Assembly: GCA_002351955.1 (NCBI GenBank) | Contig: DEHO01000036.1 | Coordinates: 207,398 to 226,566, forward strand | DNA: 19,169 nt | Origin: Flavobacteriales bacterium UBA2798 | GTDB taxonomy: Bacteria > Bacteroidota > Bacteroidia > Flavobacteriales_D > UBA2798 | Reading direction: 5' to 3' | Part shown: one piece after another, positions 8,277 through 14,629 of the stretch | Position numbering within the stretch: the stretch's first letter is position 1 | Layout of the letters: each line of letters begins with the position of its first letter | Program-made: the position numbers and the translations under genes | Notes under the pieces: model-generated | Told to the model about the DNA's origin: nothing | Databases searched by the model: none | The model's input: the letters and a program-made list of their open reading frames with translations, nothing else

Positions 8277-9104
8277 TCAATTGCGCTTGCTGCTGAAACT
8301 ATAGCATTTATTCAGTTTTCCCAGTCGAACCGAAAGGGTTGCTAAAGCAAATGCGTACCAGTCCTTGGTATTCGGGTTTCCTCTTAAAGTTCCCGCAATG
8401 GCTGGGGAATCAGTACTCTGGTTGGCAAAATGTGCAGCCATTGGACCATTTTGAATTGCAAGTTGATTGGGATCCACGTACTTCCCCGACACATCATCCA
8501 GATAATCAGTAAATGTCTTTCTTAACCCATATTCCAATCCGATACATACCCTCTTACTAATATTCCCTTTCATGCCTATGCCTAAAGGAATTGAAATCTG
8601 ATTCAGCGAATAGGCTCTCCGTGAATTGAGATTTGTCCCCTGGCCTTCGGTTCCCAAGGGCTGAAGATCAACATATTCCCCGTTGAGCCGGCCTTGTGGA
8701 TTCATGTTGAAATAGGTCAGTCCGGCGAGAAGATAGAAAGTAGCGGATTTATCGGTGATGTTCCCAAGGGAGAACTTTACGAATGTTAATTCGAAAATGG
8801 GTCCGATCTCAATTATTCTGGAACGAAAGCTGAGATTGCGTGCCGAACGATTAGGGTTGGAACTCAATGAGTCTGCTCCAGAAACGTTGCCATAGGTAAA
8901 AGATAAACGCCAGGCGAAACGGTCGTTTACGTTGTCTCGAAGAAAAATTCCTCCTGCAAAATGGTTGCTGCGAAAATGCTGGTAGGGATTGAGATCTCCA
9001 ATATAGTAGGAGACACCACCTGTTAAACCAAGCTCAATTTGTGCCTTCACGGAATGAACGAAAAGCAATAATACGATCGTAAAAATTTTTGAGAAGCGCA
9101 GCAT
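8277..9104 (-). CDS. porG: PorG-like (DUF6089) outer-membrane beta-barrel protein
   Basis: This is a 275-residue exported beta-barrel-like protein of the DUF6089 group, which includes PorG of the Porphyromonas gingivalis type IX secretion system, an outer-membrane protein linked to the PorK/PorN ring. A signal peptide (1-21, ending VHSVKAQ) leads into GLTGGVSYYIGDLN (26-39). Other group motifs are NLSFRS (90-95), PLGTEGQG (149-156) and KTFTDYLDDVSGKYV (196-210). Its place directly before uppS-bamA-ompH matches the usual porG location in Bacteroidota, which is why the symbol is given to this copy. It starts three bases after the stop of a second DUF6089 gene. A T9SS substrate is encoded in the same window (14630-16810), so a working T9SS is expected. 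Which paralogue is the functional PorG is not proven. Confidence 0.82.
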   Translation of the reverse strand: MLRFSKIFTIVLLLFVHSVKAQIELGLTGGVSYYIGDLNPYQHFRSNHFAGGIFLRDNVNDRFAWRLSFTYGNVSGADSLSSNPNRSARNLSFRSRIIEIGPIFELTFVKFSLGNITDKSATFYLLAGLTYFNMNPQGRLNGEYVDLQPLGTEGQGTNLNSRRAYSLNQISIPLGIGMKGNISKRVCIGLEYGLRKTFTDYLDDVSGKYVDPNQLAIQNGPMAAHFANQSTDSPAIAGTLRGNPNTKDWYAFALATLSVRLGKLNKCYSFSSKRN

Positions 9105-9107
9105 TTG

Positions 9108-10040
9108 TCAAAACTTAGGAAGAACAAATCTTCCCTTGAGAAAACGGTAATTTACTCGAAATATTGCGAACATGTAGGAATCGTTATCCGATTTATCACC
9201 TCTTTGCAGTCCGGGGCGGGTTGGGTTGCCTCCTGCATCCGCGATAAGTTGAGCATCCTGTTTGCTTGGATCAGCAAAGTAAGCAGCCACATCTCCGCGG
9301 GCAGATTGAATGGCTGCGTTATTGTAATATACAGTGCTTACATCATCAATGTAATCGGTAAAGGTTAGTCTTCCACCGATTTCAAATCCGATACTCAGGT
9401 ATTTATTCATCATATAATTCACGCCAATTCCGGAGGGGATGCATAGTGAAATTCTTTTATACGATGGTGCTCCACCGGGTAATCCCTGACCTTCAGTCCC
9501 TAATTTGTGCAATGAATAATATTTCCCGTCAACCGGATATTTCGCGCGCGGATTGAACCAAAATCCTGCAATACCTGTAGAAATGTAGGGAGCCAAATAT
9601 TTAAGCTTCTTCTTTGCTTTTACTCCTCGAAGAGCGTAGATGTGTCCGAGCTTTTCCGTTAAAGGATAATATTCCACCATGAAGGCTAACTCAACTACCG
9701 GAGAGCGAAAAGAAAGATTTCTGTTGTTTCTGAAGCGTTCTGAAGTAAGTGCATCATCACCGTTTAGACGGCCATATAGAAGATGAGTTCTTGCTTTGAA
9801 ACTTGGGTTGATTTTATAGGCATACATTACATCTACTGCAGGACGAGTCATGGCAAACTCCAAATCTTTCATTCGGTTTGTACCAATGTTATTCGCACCT
9901 CCCAGCTCACCCAAAAAATTGGATGCACCAAAACCCAGGCGAACCTCATGCCTGTAATACCTCCACGCTTGAGAATACCCATTTTGAGAAAAAGGTAGTG
10001 CGCAGATGATGATAATTAAAAATACGATTATGCGTTTCAT
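9108..10040 (-). CDS. Second PorG-like (DUF6089) outer-membrane protein
   Basis: This is a 310-residue paralogue of the next gene downstream. The frame is open to 10133, but the ATG at 10040 is chosen because it gives a proper signal peptide (MKRIIVFLIIIICALPF, cut near GYSQ); the longer version would overlap nadK and bury that peptide. Shared DUF6089 motifs are FLGELGG (42-48), NLSFRS (108-113), a GIAGFWFNP strand (156-164), KLGTEGQG (179-186), SGIGVNYM and LTFTDYIDDVSTVYY (225-239). The two proteins keep the same motifs in the same order but differ in loops and length, so the duplication is old. A good TTG-N19-TAAATTTG promoter lies just upstream, so this gene and its partner may be expressed apart from nadK. 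A role as a T9SS outer-membrane component is inferred from the family. Confidence 0.85.
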   Translation of the reverse strand: MKRIIVFLIIIICALPFSQNGYSQAWRYYRHEVRLGFGASNFLGELGGANNIGTNRMKDLEFAMTRPAVDVMYAYKINPSFKARTHLLYGRLNGDDALTSERFRNNRNLSFRSPVVELAFMVEYYPLTEKLGHIYALRGVKAKKKLKYLAPYISTGIAGFWFNPRAKYPVDGKYYSLHKLGTEGQGLPGGAPSYKRISLCIPSGIGVNYMMNKYLSIGFEIGGRLTFTDYIDDVSTVYYNNAAIQSARGDVAAYFADPSKQDAQLIADAGGNPTRPGLQRGDKSDNDSYMFAIFRVNYRFLKGRFVLPKF

Positions 10041-10054
10041 GCAAGTTGTGGGTA

Positions 10055-10084
10055 CAAATTTAGGGATTAATTGGCTAAATCCAA
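10055..10084 (-). promoter_or_regulatory. Predicted promoter for the two PorG-like genes
   Basis: On the minus strand TTG (10084-10082), 19 bases and TAAATTTG (10062-10055) match the Bacteroidota pattern of a -33 TTG and a -7 TAnnTTTG with 17-23 bases between. Transcription would start near 10051, about ten bases before the ATG at 10040. It lies in the 76-base gap after nadK, the natural place for an internal promoter. Confidence 0.45.
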
Positions 10085-10087
10085 TTA
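10068..10087. repeat. Perfect 7-bp inverted repeat inside the promoter
   Basis: TAATTGG (10068-10074) and CCAATTA (10081-10087) are exact reverse complements separated by six bases. The repeat covers the -33 element and most of the spacer of the promoter predicted at 10055-10084, so it could be an operator. It is AT-rich and short, so chance cannot be excluded. Confidence 0.35.
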
Positions 10088-10116
10088 GTTGCTTTGACCC
10101 CAAAGTCAGTAAATTG

Positions 10117-10995
10117 TTAATTCCGCTTATCAATACCCCACATTAGCTTGTTGCGGATGGTTTCGTAAAAATTCTGTCCCTGTAATTTAATCAGCTTGAT
10201 CTTGAAATCGGCTTTACGGATAATTAATTCGTCCTGACTATCAACGTTAAACGACCTGGAATCAAGAGTGGCCAGGAAATGTTTGGAACGACCTTCCACC
10301 TTCAATCGGATGATATTGTCATCTGAAATGATCATGGGGCGGACATTTAGGTTGTGAGGTGCAATCGGGGTAATTACAAAATTATTGGAACCCGGCTCTA
10401 CAATGGGGCCACCTGCACTTAGTGAATAGGCTGTTGAGCCTGTTGGAGTTGCGATAATAATACCGTCCGCCCAATAAGAATTCAAATAGTGATCTTCCAC
10501 CTGGGCATGGATGGTAATCATCGATCCAGAATCTTTGCGGTGAATAGTCAATTCATTGAGTGCAAAATTGGTACTTCCAAATATGTTGTTGCTTGTTTCA
10601 ACACGTAACAGCGCTCTTTTTTCAATTCGGTATTCCTTTTCAAATAAATTTTCAATGGCGGTGCTGATTTGTTCCAAAGAGATGTTCGAAAGAAATCCCA
10701 ATCGACCGGTGTTGATACCAAGAATAGGGATTCCTGAATCTTTTACAATTGTAACAGCGTCCATTATTGAGCCATCGCCTCCAATACTGATCAAACACTC
10801 CGCTTTGTTTTTAATTTCGGAATGACGGGTAAATAGTTTTATTTCTGTTCCGACATTAATTCTTGGGCGCAAAAAGGAATTGAAAGCTTCGAAAACGATC
10901 AATTGTGCTTTCCGCTTGGCAAGCTCATCGAAAAGTTGCTGAATGTGCGGAATGTGTTCTTCGCTGAATGAACGGCCGTAAATGGCGATAGTCAT
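10117..10995 (-). CDS. nadK: NAD kinase
   Basis: NadK phosphorylates NAD to NADP in the cytosol and is the only route to NADP in most bacteria. The 292-residue protein has the expected order of motifs: the catalytic GGDG (72-75) in SIGGDGSIMDA, GINTGRLGFLS (93-103), the NELT segment (147-150), and the long glycine-rich motif TPTGSTAYSLSAGGP (183-197), then ITPIAPHNLNVRP. It starts with a single base between its ATG and the stop codon of the single-POTRA Omp85 gene upstream, so it is co-transcribed with it and probably coupled. Presence of nadK in this envelope cluster is usual for Bacteroidota; no functional link with its neighbours is evident beyond co-expression. Confidence 0.97.
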   Translation of the reverse strand: MTIAIYGRSFSEEHIPHIQQLFDELAKRKAQLIVFEAFNSFLRPRINVGTEIKLFTRHSEIKNKAECLISIGGDGSIMDAVTIVKDSGIPILGINTGRLGFLSNISLEQISTAIENLFEKEYRIEKRALLRVETSNNIFGSTNFALNELTIHRKDSGSMITIHAQVEDHYLNSYWADGIIIATPTGSTAYSLSAGGPIVEPGSNNFVITPIAPHNLNVRPMIISDDNIIRLKVEGRSKHFLATLDSRSFNVDSQDELIIRKADFKIKLIKLQGQNFYETIRNKLMWGIDKRN

Positions 10996-10996
10996 G

Positions 10997-12388
10997 CTAT
11001 ATAGGTTTGATGAAGTGAATGAAGAAGCCTTTCTCCAACTCTTTGTTCATCGAATATTCAAATCTAATAACTTTATCGTAAAAGCTTACAAAATCGAGTC
11101 CGATTCCTGTGCCATAAAGCATTTGGTTGGCAAGTGGATTTTCTGTGTAATAGCGCCGGTCCTGAACGTATCCGGCATCAATATACAGATTGAGGTAAAA
11201 GGCATAATGAAGTTTTGAAAAATTCGTTCCCTGCAAAAAGTCAAGATCATGAATTTTTGGACCAAACAATCTGTATTTAACATTCGATCGAAACATGGCA
11301 AAGTTTTGTCCGTCGATAACATAATACTCGTATCCCCTCACGTAGTGTTGATACCCCAAACCTTCCTGAAAATAATAAGGGAGATTTTTTGTAGGGATGA
11401 TTTTACCTCTGAACTGCATGGCGAAAAAAAGCGAATTGCTTGCTCTGAATAATTCAGTATGCAAAAGATACAATTGGAGAATGTTTGGGGAGTTCTGACC
11501 AACATTGAAAAATCCGTGCTTCGTTATTTCCATTTGAGTATAACGACCTTCCAAAGGATATCCTTTATTGTCTCTTCTGTCTATTTTGAGTGTGTAATAA
11601 AGCGATGGAAAGGTCATGATGGCGGCGTTGTTCTGCAAATACTGACCGGACTGCGCCTGAACGGAGTCAACTACCCGTATTCTGTTGTGCCGGTATTCCA
11701 ATGTATGCCAGCTGTGGATTTTTGCGCGGTAAGACAGATAAGCTCTAAAGGAGAGTTCATCTCTTGAATTCCCGTTATCTCCTGTATAGAAAATTCGTTT
11801 ATTGTCTTTGGTGCCAATTGTAACCTCATTATTCTGAACATAGCTTGCCCATAAACCACCTCCCAGTTTTTGACGCTTGGTAAAATAGGGAAGTCTATAT
11901 GTTGCTGCAAATTCTTTCGAATATCCCAGTTGAACTTTTGCCCCAAGATCCTCATTCCTTCCTCTGAAATTTTTTTTCAGAATGACTAATCCGTAATTCG
12001 TTCGCGTAAAATCTTTAGTTAACCACCAGGTATTAAAATTGGGGTCGGCAAATTTGAAAACAGGTATCGGCCAGAGGTAAAAACGTTCTTTTAAAAAAAT
12101 GAAAACATCTGAATACACCGAATCGATCGGGACTTCCTTTACCTCTACAAAATTAAAAAGAAGTGTATTGATGAGCATTGATTGTGAGCGCTCTATTTCT
12201 CTGGAGAGTTGGTTCCGGTGAAATCTCTGCCCTGGCATAAAAGAAATTTCACGGAGAATAATACTCTCTTTTGTTTTATTATTCCCACTAATAGAAATTC
12301 TGGCAACGGTAACAGAGTCGTGTTGTGAATAGACAGTAATCGCCCGAATGAAAAGTATAGTAAGGATAAGTATCCTTTTTCCGGGCAT
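10997..12388 (-). CDS. Single-POTRA Omp85/BamA-like outer-membrane protein
   Basis: This 463-residue exported protein is a small relative of BamA/TamA. It has a signal peptide (1-21, ending TVYSQ), one POTRA-like domain (about 26-102: VARISISGNNKTKESIILRE, then FNFVEVKEV and VFIFLKER) and an Omp85-type barrel from about 120 to the end. The barrel carries the DRRDNKGYPLEG motif (270-281) and the loop-6 motif VRGYEYYVIDG (350-360), equivalent to LRGYEDG in the bamA of this window. With one POTRA instead of five it cannot replace BamA; small Omp85 proteins with few POTRAs are known, but their clients are mostly unknown. It sits between the CBS gene (11 bases upstream) and nadK (one base downstream), so it belongs to the same transcript as the envelope genes. 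It ends with a TAG stop. Confidence 0.88.
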   Translation of the reverse strand: MPGKRILILTILFIRAITVYSQHDSVTVARISISGNNKTKESIILREISFMPGQRFHRNQLSREIERSQSMLINTLLFNFVEVKEVPIDSVYSDVFIFLKERFYLWPIPVFKFADPNFNTWWLTKDFTRTNYGLVILKKNFRGRNEDLGAKVQLGYSKEFAATYRLPYFTKRQKLGGGLWASYVQNNEVTIGTKDNKRIFYTGDNGNSRDELSFRAYLSYRAKIHSWHTLEYRHNRIRVVDSVQAQSGQYLQNNAAIMTFPSLYYTLKIDRRDNKGYPLEGRYTQMEITKHGFFNVGQNSPNILQLYLLHTELFRASNSLFFAMQFRGKIIPTKNLPYYFQEGLGYQHYVRGYEYYVIDGQNFAMFRSNVKYRLFGPKIHDLDFLQGTNFSKLHYAFYLNLYIDAGYVQDRRYYTENPLANQMLYGTGIGLDFVSFYDKVIRFEYSMNKELEKGFFIHFIKPI

Positions 12389-12399
12389 TCTGATTTTAA

Positions 12400-13068
12400 T
12401 TACAGTTTAAGGTAGTTCATCAACGCATCGTATCTCGACTTCAAATCATCAAAATACGATGTGTCAACCTGAAAAGCAGACTTGATAAAATAGTTATAAC
12501 GCTGAAACGTTTGAAGTACACCCGAAATATCTGTTTTATTGATCTTTAAAGTAACATCATAAGTGCCGTTTTCAGGATTGTTATTCAGGAACACACTTAA
12601 AATCTTTGCATCGTTTCCCTCCACAATTTGAGCGATTTGAGATAAGGAATAATCCTGATTACTCACTTCAAGTACAAGAACACTTCCGGGCTCGGTTATG
12701 GATGAGAAGGACCCTATTTTATCCATGAGGTTGGTCATGGAAATTGCCCCCATATAGTTACCATTGACATCAAGAACCGGAATAATACTCAACCGGTTTT
12801 CATTCATGAGTTTTATGGCATCATAGATGTGTTGGTTCTCGCTGATGAAAATATCATCAAGCTCCAGATCTTCCTGTTCACCCAAGGCTTTATCAGGCTG
12901 GTTAAGGTCAAGAATATCAGCGTCTGAAATCAATCCCAGGTACTTACCTCCGTCAACCACAGGCAGATGGGCAACCTTGAATTCATCCATCCACTTCAGT
13001 GCTTTGTTGCCTGTATCGCTCATTTTAATGGGCGGAATGTTCTCTGATATGAGGTCTTGAGTCAGCAT
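12400..13068 (-). CDS. CBS-domain pair protein with ACT-like C-terminus
   Basis: This is a 222-residue cytosolic regulatory-type protein with no enzyme domain. Two CBS domains occupy about 8-60 (KVAHLPVVDGGKYLGLISDADIL) and 72-125 (RLSIIPVLDVNGNYMGAISMTNL); paired CBS domains bind adenine nucleotides in many proteins. Residues 128-200 (VLVLEVSNQDYSLSQIAQIV, then YDVTLKINK) have the pattern of an ACT-like ligand-binding fold. It is the first gene of the minus-strand envelope cluster, diverges from pdxJ across 88 bases, and is next to nadK in many Bacteroidota. A sensor of adenylate or NAD(P) state acting on a neighbour is conceivable but not shown. The start at 13068 fits the family; no alternative is stronger. 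Confidence 0.88.
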   Translation of the reverse strand: MLTQDLISENIPPIKMSDTGNKALKWMDEFKVAHLPVVDGGKYLGLISDADILDLNQPDKALGEQEDLELDDIFISENQHIYDAIKLMNENRLSIIPVLDVNGNYMGAISMTNLMDKIGSFSSITEPGSVLVLEVSNQDYSLSQIAQIVEGNDAKILSVFLNNNPENGTYDVTLKINKTDISGVLQTFQRYNYFIKSAFQVDTSYFDDLKSRYDALMNYLKL

Positions 13069-13131
13069 AATTTTCAGGCTTCAAATATCGTGCAGAAATT
13101 TCATTGTAATTTTGGTTTCTGCAAGGTGAGG

Positions 13132-13164
13132 CAAAAATACGAAATACATTACACCTATGACAAA
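13132..13164 (-). promoter_or_regulatory. Predicted promoter for the CBS-gene envelope cluster
   Basis: On the minus strand TTTG (13164-13161), 21 bases and TATTTTTG (13139-13132) fit the Bacteroidota -33/-7 consensus. It would give a leader of about 65 bases before the CBS start at 13068. The -33 part overlaps the first codons of pdxJ, so the two divergent genes may share or compete for this DNA. A TAATTTTG box on the plus strand at 13107-13114 could serve pdxJ but lacks a spaced TTG. Confidence 0.35.
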
Positions 13165-13873
13165 GCTTAGCGTCAATATCAATAAGATAGCAACATTACG
13201 CAACTCCCGTGGAGGTAATGTTCCGGATGTAATTAAAGTTGCCCTGGATGCTGAACGCTTCGGCGCAGATGGAATAACGGTTCACCCACGTCCTGACGAA
13301 AGACATATTCGGTACGACGATGTACGGAAATTGAAACCCTTATTGTCTACCGAATTCAATATCGAAGGAAATCCGAAAGAGAAGAAGTTTGTTGATCTCG
13401 TATTGGAAGTGCTTCCTCATCAAGTTACACTAGTCCCGGATGGCGGATCGCAATTGACCTCCGATCATGGTTGGAATACGGTTGCAGAAAAAGACTTCCG
13501 TCTTGAAATGATCAGTCTGTTTAAGTTAAAAGGTATTCGTACTTCTGTTTTTGTTGATCCTAATCCGGAAATGGTAAAGGCTGCTGTTCAAACTGGAACT
13601 GATAGAATTGAATTGTATACTGAAAGTTACGCAGCCCATTATTCAGGTGGAAGGAAAAATGCAATTGCGCCTTTTATTTCAGCAGCAAAAATGGCCGTTG
13701 AGGTTGGGTTGGGGATCAACGCCGGTCATGATTTGAGTCTTGAGAACCTGGCTTTTTTCAAGAAGAATATTCCTTCTTTGCTTGAAGTTTCGATAGGACA
13801 TGCATTGATTTCAGACGCGTTGTATTTTGGTTTGGAAAACACTATTCAGCTTTATTTACGTCAACTCAAATGA
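13157..13873 (+). CDS. pdxJ: Pyridoxine 5'-phosphate synthase
   Basis: PdxJ condenses 1-deoxy-D-xylulose 5-phosphate with 3-amino-2-oxopropyl phosphate to pyridoxine 5'-phosphate, the last ring-forming step of the DXP-dependent vitamin B6 pathway. It is a 238-residue cytosolic TIM barrel. Motifs seen: LSVNINKIATLRNSRGG (4-20), GADGITVHPRPDERHIRY with the active-site His in VHPRPDERH, the EFNIEGN segment holding the catalytic Glu, and the late GINAGHDLSLENL with the active-site His. The first motif is NINK where E. coli has NIDH, and the VPDGGSQLTSDHGW stretch replaces the VPEKR loop; both are typical of the Bacteroidota form. The stop overlaps the start of the next gene by ATGA, which implies coupled translation. 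Confidence 0.96.
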   Translation: MTKLSVNINKIATLRNSRGGNVPDVIKVALDAERFGADGITVHPRPDERHIRYDDVRKLKPLLSTEFNIEGNPKEKKFVDLVLEVLPHQVTLVPDGGSQLTSDHGWNTVAEKDFRLEMISLFKLKGIRTSVFVDPNPEMVKAAVQTGTDRIELYTESYAAHYSGGRKNAIAPFISAAKMAVEVGLGINAGHDLSLENLAFFKKNIPSLLEVSIGHALISDALYFGLENTIQLYLRQLK

Positions 13874-14628
13874 AACTACACTACCGTTCTTTCGGAGAAG
13901 GAAAACCGGTTCTAATTCTACATGGTTTATTTGGTTCTTCCGATAATTGGCAAACGCTTTCCAAAACAATCGCAGAAAACCGAAAGGTATATCTTGTCGA
14001 TCAACGAAATCATGGACATTCGGCTCATGTTGATGAGATGAATTATGATGCAATGGCCGAAGATCTGTCAGAATTGGTTCGTGATGAAGGGTTGAAAAAA
14101 GTAAGCCTTATTGGGCACTCCATGGGAGGGAAAACAGCAATGTACTTTGCTCAGCGATATCCCGAAAAGTTGGATCAATTGATTGTTGTGGATATGGGGT
14201 TAAAAAAGTATCCACCTCATCATCAGGTAATTTTTGATGCAATGCTTGCCGTCGATTTACACAGCGTAAAATCACGAAAAGAAGTAGAGGAAACATTACG
14301 CTCTTATATTCAGGAACCTTCGGTTATTCAATTCTTGCTAAAGAATTTGTATTGGTCAGATAAAGAGCAACTGGATTGGCGGTTTAATTTGCATGTACTC
14401 TACAGAGAAATAGAAGAAATTTTGCAAGCTCTTCCATCAGGAGTAGTTGAAGTTCCCACATTATTTATCAGGGGTGAACGATCAAACTATATTCTGGATG
14501 GTGATTTTGAAACAATTGCCCGTCAATTTCCGGATAGTAAGATCATAACAATACCAAATGCCGGACATTGGGTGCATGCAGAGGCACCTGCTTTGTTTTT
14601 GGACGCCGTAATGGGTTTTTTGAAGTAA
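13870..14628 (+). CDS. Alpha/beta-hydrolase, YbfF-like esterase
   Basis: This 252-residue cytosolic enzyme has the alpha/beta-hydrolase fold and resembles the YbfF esterase group. The oxyanion-hole segment LHGLFGSSDNW is at 17-27, VYLVDQRNHGHS at 40-51, the nucleophile elbow GHSMGG at 82-87 with Ser84, and the catalytic His is His233 in NAGHWVHAEAP. VDMGLKKYPP after the elbow, about residue 107, is also typical of the YbfF group. A cap region (about 120-185) sits between the core strands and decides substrate choice, which cannot be read. It starts inside the last codons of pdxJ (ATGA), so it is co-translated with it, yet no B6-related role is known for this family. It converges with the endonuclease gene with a one-base gap. 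Confidence 0.92.
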   Translation: MKLHYRSFGEGKPVLILHGLFGSSDNWQTLSKTIAENRKVYLVDQRNHGHSAHVDEMNYDAMAEDLSELVRDEGLKKVSLIGHSMGGKTAMYFAQRYPEKLDQLIVVDMGLKKYPPHHQVIFDAMLAVDLHSVKSRKEVEETLRSYIQEPSVIQFLLKNLYWSDKEQLDWRFNLHVLYREIEEILQALPSGVVEVPTLFIRGERSNYILDGDFETIARQFPDSKIITIPNAGHWVHAEAPALFLDAVMGFLK

Positions 14629-14629
14629 A

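Noticed and set aside
10092..10105. CTTTG-ACCC-CAAAG hairpin after nadK as a terminator
   Set aside because: The stem is only five base pairs and no T-tract follows on the minus strand.
10041..10133. Upstream extension of the second PorG-like gene by 31 codons
   Set aside because: It overlaps the end of nadK and places residues before the signal peptide; it also covers the predicted promoter.
13107..13114. TAATTTTG box as the pdxJ promoter
   Set aside because: It matches the -7 consensus, but no TTG lies 17-23 bases upstream, so it is not listed as a feature.
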